From Commensalibacter melissae (GTDB lineage Bacteria > Pseudomonadota > Alphaproteobacteria > Acetobacterales > Acetobacteraceae): 64,000 bases of DNA. This document shows positions 27,762 through 37,767 of this stretch, piece by piece. Numbering within the stretch: the first letter of the stretch is position 1; each line of letters starts with the position of its first letter. Both the position numbers and the translations under genes were made by a program. The notes below the pieces were generated by a model. That model was not told the origin of the DNA and did not search any database. It saw only the letters and a program-made list of their open reading frames with translations. Location: positions 1,006,501-1,070,500 of the forward strand of contig NZ_CP033087.1 of NCBI RefSeq assembly GCF_003691365.1, in the 5' to 3' direction.

Positions 27762-28943
27762 ATGCGCATCGCCCTTATTCTTCTATCTGCCGGTTCAGGT
27801 AAACGGTTCAATCAAAATGGAACGTTACCAAAACAGTATGTTCAATTGCTGGGTCATCCTGTCATCTTTCATGCTGCCAAAGCATTTTTACCTCATGTTG
27901 ATCTTGTACAGCCCGTAGGTGATGCCTCATTGCTGTCTCCAGTTTTAAATGATCTAAAAAATAATAAGATTTTACCAATCATTCAAGGGGGGGAAGAACG
28001 ACAGGATAGTGTAAAGGCCGGTCTGGAAGCATTGGCAAAACTTCCCGAACCTGAACAGCCTGATGTTGTTCTAATACATGATGGAGCAAGACCGAATGTA
28101 TCATCTGAGATTATTACAAAGGTAATTGACGCTCTTAAACAATATCCTGCAGCTATTCCCGCCATTCCCGTTGCTGAAACACTTAAAAAATCTAAACAAA
28201 ATATTATTGAGAATACAGTTTCGAGAGATGATTTATATCGTGCACAAACACCTCAAGGATTTAATTTTCGCCAATTACTTAAAATTCATCGCGGTTCATT
28301 CTCCAAAGGAGCGACAGACGATGCAGCGCTTTTTGAACAGGCGGGATTACCCGTTATGTTGGTCATGGGTGATGAAAACAATATTAAATTAACCTACAAA
28401 AATGATTTGAAACGATTGGAATGCCTTATGTCTAAAGTAATGATTCCGAGAATAGGTTCCGGTTTTGACGTGCATGCTTTTGAAAAAGATCGTCCATTGA
28501 TCCTGTGCGGTATTAATATACCCTATGAACATGGATTGGCAGGCCATTCAGATGCCGATGTTGCTCTGCATGCTTTATGTGATGCTATCTATGGTGCTTT
28601 GGCTGAAGGGGATATCGGCAGTCATTTTCCTCCCTCTGATCCTCAATGGAAAAATGCGGATAGCCAAAAATTTATTATTCATGCCGGAAAACGCATAATA
28701 GAACGTGGTGGTAAAATAAGTAATCTGGATATTACCCTGATTTGTGAAAAACCGAAAATGCGTCCGTATATCGATTCAATGAGGCAAAAAATCTCAGAAT
28801 TGTTGCAACTCAAACTTTCAGCTATATCCGTTAAAGCGACAACTACCGAAAAACTGGGATTTACAGGCCGCCAGGAAGGTATTGCCTGTCAAGCGGTAAT
28901 ATGTTTGCTTATGCCAGAAGAGGAAACTTGGTCTAAAATTTAA
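27762..28943 (+). CDS. ispDF: Bifunctional IspD/IspF enzyme of the MEP isoprenoid pathway
   Basis: The N-terminal domain (about 1-225) is 2-C-methyl-D-erythritol 4-phosphate cytidylyltransferase, with the nucleotide-binding LSAGSGKRF near residue 8 and IHDGARP. The C-terminal domain (about 230-390) is 2-C-methyl-D-erythritol 2,4-cyclodiphosphate synthase, with metal ligands in GSGFDVHAF (Asp236, His238) and HSDADVALH (His270 region). The fusion skips the intervening IspE step, as is common in alphaproteobacteria. It is divergent from dusB. A G7 tract (27987-27993) encodes the Gly-Gly of QGGEERQDS. Confidence 0.96.
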   Translation: MRIALILLSAGSGKRFNQNGTLPKQYVQLLGHPVIFHAAKAFLPHVDLVQPVGDASLLSPVLNDLKNNKILPIIQGGEERQDSVKAGLEALAKLPEPEQPDVVLIHDGARPNVSSEIITKVIDALKQYPAAIPAIPVAETLKKSKQNIIENTVSRDDLYRAQTPQGFNFRQLLKIHRGSFSKGATDDAALFEQAGLPVMLVMGDENNIKLTYKNDLKRLECLMSKVMIPRIGSGFDVHAFEKDRPLILCGINIPYEHGLAGHSDADVALHALCDAIYGALAEGDIGSHFPPSDPQWKNADSQKFIIHAGKRIIERGGKISNLDITLICEKPKMRPYIDSMRQKISELLQLKLSAISVKATTTEKLGFTGRQEGIACQAVICLLMPEEETWSKI

Positions 28944-28958
28944 CTTTCAATATATTTT

Positions 28959-28992
28959 TTGAGGTTTGATAATCAATTTATTTGAACCTCAA
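28959..28992 (+). terminator. Possible terminator after ispDF
   Basis: An 8-bp inverted repeat (TTGAGGTT / AACCTCAA) with an 18-base loop starts 16 bases after the ispDF stop and overlaps the last bases of the convergent ATP12 gene. No good U tract follows on the plus strand, so it is a weak candidate. Confidence 0.3.
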
Positions 28993-29714
28993 TTATTGAT
29001 ATATTCAAGATAATCTACACATTCATTGATTTCTTTCTGTATAAGGTTTAATCTTTGTTGTTGTTCTGAATCATAACCCCAAATTTGAGATTGAATATGT
29101 TCATCCAGATAAGCATACTCAAATCCTTCTTGTGCTGATAACTTTCTTTCAAAAATGGCAATTGATAATACAACACTTCCCAATAATGGTATAATTACAG
29201 CAAAGAAAGTCAATTCTTCATCAGAAAGCCTCATAATATATGTTTTTATCTTATTGATTGTTTGTTTATCCTGCACAATAGGCATAACCCCTTTTGTCAC
29301 CCTAAAGGTTATATGTAAAAACTCTTCAATCCATTGCAAAATAGGTTGCCATAGCTGATTTTGTTTATTTACTAATTGTTTAGGTTTTTCCGCACGATAG
29401 CAAAGCAATTCACCATTTACATAGGGAAGAAGGACATCAATATATTTCTTACGATCAGGTTTGATTTTTTCAATAAGAGTACTGATTATTCGCGTAATGG
29501 GTAAAGTATCAAATGAAAAAATATCTCCTTTTTTACAACCGGCATTTTGCCATTCATCTACTATTCTTTTTGCTAGCGTTTCGTTAGATACTGTTAGTAT
29601 CGATTTCTGAGGAAGACGTAATAATTGTTTATCAAGATATATCCTAAAACCATCATCATCTTTGATATAAGTTGCCTTATCCCAAAAACGGCGCAATTTT
29701 AATGGTTTGTTCAT
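28989..29714 (-). CDS. ATP12-family ATP synthase F1 assembly chaperone
   Basis: Proteins of the ATP12 family bind the F1 alpha subunit during assembly of ATP synthase in mitochondria; alphaproteobacteria carry homologues. The N-terminal core (DDGFRIYLDKQLLRLP, then an SNETLAKRIVDEWQ segment) is the family's first domain, and the C-terminal helical part includes LLGSVVLSIAIFE. The length of 241 residues is normal. It shares strand and close spacing (29 bases) with the AsmA-like gene upstream. Confidence 0.9.
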   Translation of the reverse strand: MNKPLKLRRFWDKATYIKDDDGFRIYLDKQLLRLPQKSILTVSNETLAKRIVDEWQNAGCKKGDIFSFDTLPITRIISTLIEKIKPDRKKYIDVLLPYVNGELLCYRAEKPKQLVNKQNQLWQPILQWIEEFLHITFRVTKGVMPIVQDKQTINKIKTYIMRLSDEELTFFAVIIPLLGSVVLSIAIFERKLSAQEGFEYAYLDEHIQSQIWGYDSEQQQRLNLIQKEINECVDYLEYINN

Positions 29715-29743
29715 ATAATTTTTCCAATATCAGGTATTTATAA

Positions 29744-31900
29744 TTATTGTGCTCTAGCTTTTGATAAGGAATCTGAACAATAATCGGTGCGTTCAAGCAT
29801 TTTTTTTATCGTATTAATACTTAGGGTAAAAACCTTATCTTTATTTTTTTCAAAGTTTATAATCGGTTTGTCAAGATTGCCTTTAATAATGATTGGCACG
29901 GAGGCGCTGAATGAACCCAATGAGATATCGGGAACAATATGAAAATCAATTTGATGTGCGGGTATAGAATAATACCCTGTTCCATTCAGGGCAAATTTTT
30001 TAGCCTGAAGTGTAAATGTATCAAAATATAATTGATCATTTTTCAGGTTAAGATGTACTGCCAAACATTGCGTTGAAAGATTCTTTTTCAATGGCAAAGT
30101 ATCAGCCGCTTTACCTAGATAATGTCTTAATCCTTCAGCCTTGACGATTCCTCCAATTCCGGCCATTCCAACACGTCCAACCATTGAATGAATCCACTGA
30201 TCATAATTTGAACCTTTAGCTGAAATATTTCCAGTCACTTCAATAGGACCACTATACAATTCTGCCAACTTATATCTTTGTTCCAGCCACTCCATCGGAA
30301 AAACGGATGGATGGATCGTAACATACAGTTTTTGATCATCATTGTTATGATTATAGGCGATATCAAGATTAAGATGATTTTGTTTATTAATGAACTGTGC
30401 ATTGTTAATTTTTAACTGATTGTTATTCCAATTAAAATATCCTGAAAAATTATTAAAATTATATTGATTAAATTGAAGATTTTTACCGTTTATATTACCT
30501 TCTGCACCCAAATTGTGCAAAATTTCGTCGCGAATATGATTGATTAACTGAATGTCAACTCTAAAAGGCAAATATATTTTACCACTATAAAATATATCAT
30601 GTGCTTCAACAAAACCAATTTTAGAAAATTGATGGTCAATTTTTAATGCATTTAATTTTATTTTGAGAGATGGATTTTTTCCTCCTACTGTCCCATGAAT
30701 CTGTGCCGAATAATTATCTGATGACAAATTTCCCTTTATGGGTATTTCCTTGAGATTATTTGAAAACAATATTTGTTGAAAATTATTCAATGTTCCCAAA
30801 TCGCCAGCCCAACTGAATATATTGTCATTCAGTTTTCCCTTAAACTGGATATTTATATTTTCATTAAACTGATTGGCCATGATTTGGACATTCGTCAAAT
30901 CGAAATCTTTGTATGATTCCCTAATTGGAATATAACCCATATTTAATTGTAACAGTTTTATTTTTGGTTTTGAATTTTTCTCCGTTTCTGTATCAATATC
31001 TTCAAGTAGCGTATTGAAGGTAATATTTTCAACCAATGGTAAATTGGCATGTGGGAATAACAAATTAAGGTTCTGCAGGTTTAGAATCGCACCTCTTGCC
31101 GATATTGAGAAATTTTTCAAATTGATAGAATCTTTTACAGTTCCATTGACATGTATATTTCCGACATTTTGGTTTTGAAAATACTCTGTTAAAACCATTT
31201 GGAATTTAACAGGAGATGAAGAAACTACATTTCTATGCAATAGCAAAGCATCCGCATGATTAATACGTCCAGATAATGAAAAATTTGCTTGATGATTATG
31301 TCCATTAATTTCAAAACGTATCTTATTCCCTTCAAACTGATCAATATCAACAGTTTTCAAAAGAAAATGGGCATGTTTATTATTTCTAAAATTATCGTAA
31401 CATGTCTGAACATGACTGAAATTGATTGTCCTGAAATTAACTGTCCATTTTTTCTTATTTTTTTTCTTATTTTTTTCAGACAGAATATCTGATTTTTTAT
31501 AGGGATGAAATTCCCAGTTTTTTATACCTTCTTGATTTTCTTCCAAATTTAATTTTACATTTGAAAGTTCCAATGCATGAATATTGATATTTTTTTTTAA
31601 CAAAGACAATAAATTAATTTTCGCTGAAAATTTCCCTGCATGAATGAAATAATCAGCCTTGCCATCTTTTATATTTTCCAAAGCAATATCCGACGCTTTG
31701 ATTTCAGGCCAGGGAACCAATTGAAGAGACAAATGATTTAAATGGACTTTTCGTCCTGTTTTTTTTTCAATTATTTCTGATAATTGATCATTGATTTTTT
31801 GCCGGTCAATCATGTAATTGATTGCAAGGTTACTTCCCGCTATCAATAATACAGAGGCTCCCAAAACACCAATAAATATCTTTTTATTTTTTAGCATCAT
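29744..31900 (-). CDS. AsmA family protein
   Basis: This 718-residue protein has an N-terminal membrane anchor (about 7-28) followed by a long, beta-rich periplasmic region. The start resembles AsmA: helix, then ISEIIEKKTGRKVHLNHLSLQLVPWPEI, where the LxxxPxP pattern is the AsmA N-terminal hallmark. AsmA-like proteins are thought to move phospholipids or help outer-membrane assembly across the periplasm. The C-terminus (LPLKKNLSTQCLAVHLNLKNDQLYF and a domain like DUF-type AsmA_2) fits the family. Two adjacent ATGs start the gene. It probably shares a transcript with the ATP12 gene. Confidence 0.87.
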   Translation of the reverse strand: MMLKNKKIFIGVLGASVLLIAGSNLAINYMIDRQKINDQLSEIIEKKTGRKVHLNHLSLQLVPWPEIKASDIALENIKDGKADYFIHAGKFSAKINLLSLLKKNINIHALELSNVKLNLEENQEGIKNWEFHPYKKSDILSEKNKKKNKKKWTVNFRTINFSHVQTCYDNFRNNKHAHFLLKTVDIDQFEGNKIRFEINGHNHQANFSLSGRINHADALLLHRNVVSSSPVKFQMVLTEYFQNQNVGNIHVNGTVKDSINLKNFSISARGAILNLQNLNLLFPHANLPLVENITFNTLLEDIDTETEKNSKPKIKLLQLNMGYIPIRESYKDFDLTNVQIMANQFNENINIQFKGKLNDNIFSWAGDLGTLNNFQQILFSNNLKEIPIKGNLSSDNYSAQIHGTVGGKNPSLKIKLNALKIDHQFSKIGFVEAHDIFYSGKIYLPFRVDIQLINHIRDEILHNLGAEGNINGKNLQFNQYNFNNFSGYFNWNNNQLKINNAQFINKQNHLNLDIAYNHNNDDQKLYVTIHPSVFPMEWLEQRYKLAELYSGPIEVTGNISAKGSNYDQWIHSMVGRVGMAGIGGIVKAEGLRHYLGKAADTLPLKKNLSTQCLAVHLNLKNDQLYFDTFTLQAKKFALNGTGYYSIPAHQIDFHIVPDISLGSFSASVPIIIKGNLDKPIINFEKNKDKVFTLSINTIKKMLERTDYCSDSLSKARAQ

Positions 31901-32027
31901 TAATCTTTGGATTCATTTAATAATGGTAAGTTAAAAATATAAACTAATCAGAAATAACATGATGGTTTTTTTATGCAATCATAAAACGAAATTAATTTTT
32001 CAAATGAAATATTTTCAATTATATTTC

Positions 32028-33002
32028 TTATCTTTTATTAACTTTGACACAATTACCGGATGGCATATCAAATCTCAATCTCTTAAATGTTTCTTTCATA
32101 TGGGATGACAATTCAACTTCAACCTCCAGATATCCACCCTGGGGATGAGGAATGATTATTGCGCGGGCATGAAGATGTAGTAATTCTGGAAAACCGTCGA
32201 GTGAGCCATTCGCTTGATTATATTTTTTATCCCCCAATATAGGACAGTTCATGGCCGAACAATGAACACGAAGTTGATGCATGCGTCCAGTAAGGGGATA
32301 TAATTCGATCCAGGCAAATTTCCTGGCGGCATAATCTTTAACCATATATTCCGTTACAGCTTTTTGAGCATTTTTACTGTCTTCTGAAACAACGACATAT
32401 GATTCGCCCGGACGTTCAACTTTCAATAATGGAAGCGTCACCATACCACTTGATGAAACGGGACGACCTGTTGTAATGGCCCAGTATATTTTTTTTACTG
32501 CCCTGCCTCTGAACGCAGCAGTTATTTTTGCTGCAGCAGCTGGATGACGAGCAATCAATAATATACCGGAAGTATCTTTATCCAAACGATGAACCAAACA
32601 GGGACGATAGTTACTATTTTCCCTTAATGAATCGAGCATTCCGTCAATATGATATCTTACGTTACTACCCCCCTGAACAGCAATACCGGACGGTTTATTG
32701 ATAACAAATAAATCACTATCTTCATAAATAATCCAGCTTTTAACTTTTTTTGAAAAATTGGAATCCATGTCATGATTTTTCTTGGAAAATAGAACATCTT
32801 TTTCAACAAGAGGAAGCCGAACAACATTTCCAGTATTCAAATGTGTAGATGCCTGAATTCTTTTTTTATCAACCCTTATTTGACCGGTTCTGCACAATTT
32901 TTGAATCATGCCCTGCGTAAATTGAGGATAATTTCTTTTTACCCAACGATCAAGACGCACTTCACCATCTTCATCTTTAACCGTAATATTTAAAATTTTC
33001 AT
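32028..33002 (-). CDS. rluC: RluA-family 23S rRNA pseudouridine synthase (RluC-like)
   Basis: The protein is a pseudouridine synthase with an N-terminal S4 RNA-binding domain (about 13-65, including LDRWVKRNYP) and the RluA catalytic domain. The catalytic Asp lies in VHRLDKDTSGILLIA. RluC acts on positions near the peptidyl transferase region of 23S rRNA, but the exact target is inferred. The length of 324 is typical. It follows rarA after only five bases on the same strand, so the two are likely co-transcribed. Confidence 0.88.
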   Translation of the reverse strand: MKILNITVKDEDGEVRLDRWVKRNYPQFTQGMIQKLCRTGQIRVDKKRIQASTHLNTGNVVRLPLVEKDVLFSKKNHDMDSNFSKKVKSWIIYEDSDLFVINKPSGIAVQGGSNVRYHIDGMLDSLRENSNYRPCLVHRLDKDTSGILLIARHPAAAAKITAAFRGRAVKKIYWAITTGRPVSSSGMVTLPLLKVERPGESYVVVSEDSKNAQKAVTEYMVKDYAARKFAWIELYPLTGRMHQLRVHCSAMNCPILGDKKYNQANGSLDGFPELLHLHARAIIIPHPQGGYLEVEVELSSHMKETFKRLRFDMPSGNCVKVNKR

Positions 33003-33007
33003 ATAAT

Positions 33008-34360
33008 CTATTTATTTCTAAGTTTATTCCACTGTTCAAGACGTTTTGAAATGATCTCTTCTGTTCCCCGATGTGTGGGAAAATAAAACTGTTCACGTTT
33101 CATACGATCAGGAAAATAGTTTTGTCCAGAAAATCCCTCTTCTGTATCATGATCATACTGATATCCCTTGCCATAACCAAGTTCTTTCATCATTTTGGTT
33201 GGCGCGTTCAATATATGCGCGGGAGGCATCAAGCTTCCCGTTTTTTTTGCAACCGCTCTCGCTTTGTTAAGGGCTTTATAAACAGCATTGGATTTTGGTG
33301 CTGTTGCCAAGTAAACTACCAGTTCAGCCAATGCGATTTCCCCTTCAGGTGATCCTAACCGTTCATAACTCTCCCAAGCTGAAATTGCCAGTATTTGAGC
33401 ATTAGGTGAGGCTAATCCAATATCTTCCGATGCAAAACGGGTCAATCTTCTTGCAATATATCTTGGATCCTCTCCACCTTCCAACATTCTAGCGAACCAG
33501 TACAAGGCAGCATCGGGATCCGAACCTCGAAGTGATTTATGCAGGGCTGAAATCAAATTATAATGCCCATCCCTATCCTTATCATACAATACTGCTTTTT
33601 GGCTTAGTAATTCATTTAACGCATTTTCATCAATTTTATGATCAAAATTTTGTTTGATTAATTGTTCTATCATATTCAAGAGATAGCGACCATCTCCATC
33701 TGCCATGGCAATAAGAACATGTAAGGCTTTATCCGTAAGAGGCAATTTCTTTTCAGTATTAATTTCAACACGCTGAATGAGTTGTTTCAACGCTTCTTCA
33801 TCAAGACGTTTCAGTACCATCAATTGGCAACGGGATAACAAAGCACCATTTAACACGAAAGATGGATTTTCAGTGGTCGCCCCTATCAGAATAATAGTTC
33901 CATCTTCAACAACGGGTAAAAAACTGTCTTGTTGAGTACGGTTGAAACGGTGAATTTCATCCACAAATAATAGGCTACCCTTACCGGTTTGTTGTCTATA
34001 TTTTCTTGCCTCGTCAAAAATTTTTTTTAATTCTGCCACCCCGGAAAAAATTGCGGATATTTGAACAAATCTCAAATTCGTATACTGGGAAATAATCCGG
34101 GCAATCGTCGTCTTCCCTGTTCCAGGATAACCCCACAAAATCAAACTTGATAATGTACCATGATTTATCATACGGGTAATAATGCCTTTTTTACCTACCA
34201 AATGATTTTGTCCGACAACCTCCTCCAATTCCATTGGCCGCAATTGATCAGCCAAAGGAACCTTATTGTCAATCATTGACTTCTCATTTGAATTCTCACT
34301 TAAAAAGGTGTGATCAGAGGCAAAAAGATCCTTGTCATTCTTTGATGAGGAAAAGGTCAT
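33008..34360 (-). CDS. rarA: Replication-associated recombination protein A (RarA/MgsA)
   Basis: RarA is an AAA+ clamp-loader-like ATPase that acts at stalled forks. Walker A is WGYPGTGKTT, Walker B is LFVDEIHRFN, and the arginine-finger region follows GATTENPSF. The C-terminal MgsA domain is recognisable (SLRGSDPDAALYW, EDIGLASP). The length of 450 is normal. The N-terminal 35 residues are a poorly conserved extension. The rluC-like gene follows directly. The start at 34360 has GGAA about eight bases upstream. Confidence 0.95.
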   Translation of the reverse strand: MTFSSSKNDKDLFASDHTFLSENSNEKSMIDNKVPLADQLRPMELEEVVGQNHLVGKKGIITRMINHGTLSSLILWGYPGTGKTTIARIISQYTNLRFVQISAIFSGVAELKKIFDEARKYRQQTGKGSLLFVDEIHRFNRTQQDSFLPVVEDGTIILIGATTENPSFVLNGALLSRCQLMVLKRLDEEALKQLIQRVEINTEKKLPLTDKALHVLIAMADGDGRYLLNMIEQLIKQNFDHKIDENALNELLSQKAVLYDKDRDGHYNLISALHKSLRGSDPDAALYWFARMLEGGEDPRYIARRLTRFASEDIGLASPNAQILAISAWESYERLGSPEGEIALAELVVYLATAPKSNAVYKALNKARAVAKKTGSLMPPAHILNAPTKMMKELGYGKGYQYDHDTEEGFSGQNYFPDRMKREQFYFPTHRGTEEIISKRLEQWNKLRNK

Positions 34361-34391
34361 GAGGAATTCCGAATTACCTTGTCAATTTTAT

Positions 34392-34667
34392 TTATTTCGC
34401 GTGAACATTACCGTAGGAGGGCGCTCCCACACCAGGACAACTGCATGGAGAACCCAGAGGAACTTGATATGGAGTATGACAGCTATAAATTCCTGCCTTG
34501 CAAACAGATCCATAACCAACAGATGATTGTGTTCCTGCCGGAACTGGTGTTTCAGCTGTTCCTGAACATCCATCAAGAAACAGCGCGGATGAAACTAAAC
34601 AGATACCGATACAAAAACAGTGTTTGATATTATTTATTCTTAAATTTACCATTTTCTTTCCATTCAT
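34392..34667 (-). CDS. Small Cys-rich lipoprotein, unknown function
   Basis: This is a protein of about 91 residues with a signal peptide and a lipobox-like LFLDGC, so it should be a lipoprotein. After the lipidated Cys it has a low-complexity Gly/Pro/Ser region and a Cys motif built from CKAGIYSC, then SPCSC and PGVGAPSYG. I recall a similar short Cys/Gly/Pro lipoprotein pattern in other acetic acid bacteria, which I cannot verify here. The ATG at 34667 is preferred to a TTG at 34676. No function can be assigned. It lies just before rarA on the same strand. Confidence 0.65.
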   Translation of the reverse strand: MNGKKMVNLRINNIKHCFCIGICLVSSALFLDGCSGTAETPVPAGTQSSVGYGSVCKAGIYSCHTPYQVPLGSPCSCPGVGAPSYGNVHAK

Positions 34668-34734
34668 GTTCTTCAATACTATTTTTATTAACTTTATGAT
34701 TGAATATTATAATTCTCTATCCAAGGATTGATTT

Positions 34735-34892
34735 TTATCCAACATAAAATTATCCACAATTTGGGGGATAAACTTGAGGAATAGTTTGTGTGTTATTATA
34801 GGATAATATGCTAAAAAACTGTATAAATATATCATTTATGTTATAAACATATATAATATAAAGGTTTTTATCTAACTTTAACAGCTGGATAA
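34735..34892. other. AT-rich gap with clustered TTATCC (DnaA-box-like) motifs
   Basis: The 270-base gap between the lipoprotein and the unknown secreted protein is very AT-rich. It holds a perfect DnaA-box consensus TTATCCACA at 34750-34758. Weaker copies sharing TTATCC lie at 34735-34743 (plus strand) and at 34764-34772 and 34884-34892 (minus strand), each 7 of 9 to TTATCCACA. No other feature explains the gap. An origin is one explanation; chance in AT-rich DNA is another. Confidence 0.3.
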
Positions 34893-34937
34893 CATAAACT
34901 TTGCAATTATGAAATAAAGCCTTAATTAGAGACTAAA

Positions 34938-35300
34938 TTGAAAAATAGAACAAGATTTTTAACTTTTATAATCACCCTATTTCCCTTGACTGTTTATGGA
35001 CAATCAAGTGATGAAAAATCAATCAGTTTTTCATATGAACAATTACAACCTATTTTCAAAATTTTACGAACCCAATCAACAACAATAAGCCCCTCATGTA
35101 TTGAAACCTTAAAAGATATACATGAATTGAAAAAACAAAAAGCCAATGACAAGTTTGACAATGACAGGGATGTCAACAGTAAAATATTAAGATCCCTATA
35201 CAACAATGCATTGGAATTTTGCAAAGTAGACGCGAGAAATATATGCAGTCACCAAGTTCCCATTTCCATACGCATGGAATGTAGAAAACTTTCAGATTAA
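34938..35300 (+). CDS. Unknown secreted protein with four cysteines
   Basis: The 120-residue product has a clear signal peptide (MKNRTRFLTF, hydrophobic core, cleavage likely after VYG) and four cysteines in the mature part, including FCKVDARNIC and MECRKL, which suggests disulfides in the periplasm. The only start in frame near the signal peptide is a TTG at 34938 with no strong ribosome binding site. I do not recognise the family. It stands alone between the lipoprotein and the phosphoketolase gene. Confidence 0.6.
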   Translation: MKNRTRFLTFIITLFPLTVYGQSSDEKSISFSYEQLQPIFKILRTQSTTISPSCIETLKDIHELKKQKANDKFDNDRDVNSKILRSLYNNALEFCKVDARNICSHQVPISIRMECRKLSD

Positions 35301-35327
35301 CAATCCATACGCTGAAAAACCAAATCA

Positions 35328-35341
35328 ATATATATATATAT
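35328..35341. repeat. (AT)7 dinucleotide tract
   Basis: A short alternating AT run lies in the 52-base gap between the unknown secreted protein and the phosphoketolase 3' end. Confidence 0.7.
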
Positions 35342-35352
35342 TTACAATTTTT

Positions 35353-37707
35353 TTATTTCCAACGCCAGTTTTTGATTTCTGGCATATCTTCACCATATTG
35401 GCGAATATATAATTCATGCTCAACAAGTTTGTCTCTCACAAACTGATCTATATAAGCTATTTTTGATTTGTAACGATCAACCCTGTTCATGATGTTTGAT
35501 ACCAAGTGATAACGATCAAGATTGTTCAATACAACCATATCAAAAGGTGTTGTGGTTGTTCCTTCTTCTCTGAAACCATGAACATGAAAATTTCTTGCAT
35601 TGCTTCGTTTATAAATAAGCGAGTGAATTAATCTTGGAAAACCATGATAAGCAAAGATAACTGGTTTGTTGATTGTAAACAAGGCATCAAATTCTTGATT
35701 TGACAATCCATGTGGATGCTGATCATCTGTCATGAGAGTCATCAGGTCAACAACATTGATAAAACGAATTTTGAGATCTGGTACATATTCGTTAAGAATT
35801 TTGGTAGCCGCCAATGCTTCAAGCGTTGGCACATCACCAGCGCATGCCACAATGACATCGGGTTCTGTTCCTTTATCGTTACTGGCCCATTCCCAAATGC
35901 CAAGGCCTTTATAACAATGTTTAATTGCCTCATCCATGGTAAGCCACTGGGCCTCTGGCTGCTTGCCGGCAACAATAACATTGATACGGTCCGAACTTTT
36001 TAAACAGTGACTCGTGACCAGCAACAGGGTATTAGCATCTGGTGGCAAATAAACCCTGCTCATTTTAGGTTTTTTCGAAACAACATGATCTATGAAACCG
36101 GGATCTTGATGACTGAACCCATTATGATCCTGCCGCCAAACATGAGAAGTCAAAAGGATATTTAAAGACGAAATTGGCCGTCGCCATTCCACCTTGCTCG
36201 CCTCGTCCAACCATTTTGCAAATTGATTGACCATTGAGTCGACAATATGGATAAAAGCCTCGTAACAGGAAAACAATCCATGTCTTCCAGTCAATAAATA
36301 TCCTTCAAGCCAACCCTCAACCGTATGTTCACTTAAAATTTCCATCACCTGTCCCTTATGGGCCAAATGATCATCGTAATCATATATTTCGGCATTCCAG
36401 ACCCGATCGGTTACTTCAAATACCTTATTCAAACGATTTGAATTATTTTCATCAGGGGAAAGAAGCAAAAATTTTTCAGGATTCTTTTTAATGACATCTC
36501 TTAAAAACTCTCCCATTATCCTGGTTGATTCAGCAATTACATGACCATGTTTCGTCATTTTTACTGCATATTGTCGATAATCAGGTAACTTCAACGGTTG
36601 TCTGAGCAACCCGCCATTCCCATTCGGATTGGCGCTCATACGTTTATCCCCCTTGGGTGCCAATTCTGCAATTTCTGGAAATATTGCCCCTTTTTCATCA
36701 AATAATGCATCAGGATGATAGGATCTCATCCATTTTTCTAATAATTTCAGATGTTTTGGATTGCTCAAATCCCCAAAAGGAATCTGATGTGCACGCCAAT
36801 AATCTTCCACTTTTTCTCCATCAATGGTTTTCGGGCATGTCCAACCTTTTGGGCTTTTAAAAATAATGGCTGGCCATAATGGACGACCGGTATCATTATT
36901 TTTGCGTGCATTCTGTTGTATTCGATGAATACGATTGAATGCAGTATTCATGGCTGAAGCCATTTTCTGATGCATTGAATCTGGATCATTATCTTCAACA
37001 AAAATTGGATCGTAGCCGTACCCCTTGATTAAATTGATTAATTCCTGATGGGATATACGTGCCAATATAGTCGGGTTTGCAATTTTATAGCCATTCAAAT
37101 GAAGAATGGGTAAAACAGCACCATCTGTTTTTGGATTAACAAATTTATTACTGTGCCATGATGTTGCCAAGGGCCCTGTTTCTGCCTCACCATCACCTAT
37201 AACACATGCAACGGTCAGATCAGGATTATCAAATATTGCCCCATATGCATGTGAAAGCGAATATCCAAGTTCTCCACCCTCATGAATGGATCCTGGTGTT
37301 GGTGCACCTGTATGGCTTGGAATGCCGCCGGGAAAGGAAAATTGTTTGAACAATTTCTGCATTCCCACTTCATCCTGTGTAATCTCGGGAAAAAGTTCTG
37401 TATAAGTCCCTTCAAGATAGGTTGACGCCACAACCCCAGGAGCCCCATGACCTGGCCCAGCTATAAAAAGAATATCGTTATCTCGTTCTCTGATAATACG
37501 GTTCAGATGAAGATAAATGAAATTGAGGCCCGGGGTTGTTCCCCAATGTCCAAGCAATCGTGGTTTGGTATGTTCCAGTTTCAATGGTTCCCTCAATAAA
37601 GGGTTATCCATTAGATAGATCTGTCCGATGGATAGATAATTGGCGGCATGCCACCATTTATTAAATAAGTCCACTTCATGTTCAGATAAAAGCTTTTTAT
37701 CAGTCAT
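35353..37707 (-). CDS. xfp: Xylulose-5-phosphate/fructose-6-phosphate phosphoketolase
   Basis: This ThDP-dependent enzyme splits xylulose 5-phosphate (and often fructose 6-phosphate) with phosphate into acetyl phosphate and a triose or tetrose phosphate. At 784 residues it is full length. Conserved features include [13 protein letters not shown] near the N-terminus, the ThDP-binding region around [25 protein letters not shown] and [17 protein letters not shown] strong AAGGAG ribosome binding site precedes the ATG. ackA lies directly upstream on the same strand (60-base gap), so the pair makes acetate and ATP from pentose phosphates. Confidence 0.96.
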   Translation of the reverse strand: MTDKKLLSEHEVDLFNKWWHAANYLSIGQIYLMDNPLLREPLKLEHTKPRLLGHWGTTPGLNFIYLHLNRIIRERDNDILFIAGPGHGAPGVVASTYLEGTYTELFPEITQDEVGMQKLFKQFSFPGGIPSHTGAPTPGSIHEGGELGYSLSHAYGAIFDNPDLTVACVIGDGEAETGPLATSWHSNKFVNPKTDGAVLPILHLNGYKIANPTILARISHQELINLIKGYGYDPIFVEDNDPDSMHQKMASAMNTAFNRIHRIQQNARKNNDTGRPLWPAIIFKSPKGWTCPKTIDGEKVEDYWRAHQIPFGDLSNPKHLKLLEKWMRSYHPDALFDEKGAIFPEIAELAPKGDKRMSANPNGNGGLLRQPLKLPDYRQYAVKMTKHGHVIAESTRIMGEFLRDVIKKNPEKFLLLSPDENNSNRLNKVFEVTDRVWNAEIYDYDDHLAHKGQVMEILSEHTVEGWLEGYLLTGRHGLFSCYEAFIHIVDSMVNQFAKWLDEASKVEWRRPISSLNILLTSHVWRQDHNGFSHQDPGFIDHVVSKKPKMSRVYLPPDANTLLLVTSHCLKSSDRINVIVAGKQPEAQWLTMDEAIKHCYKGLGIWEWASNDKGTEPDVIVACAGDVPTLEALAATKILNEYVPDLKIRFINVVDLMTLMTDDQHPHGLSNQEFDALFTINKPVIFAYHGFPRLIHSLIYKRSNARNFHVHGFREEGTTTTPFDMVVLNNLDRYHLVSNIMNRVDRYKSKIAYIDQFVRDKLVEHELYIRQYGEDMPEIKNWRWK

Positions 37708-37767
37708 TTTTTACTCCTTGATAAATAGCTATTGTTAAACTCAATAAGAGTTATTAAAACCCCGGAT

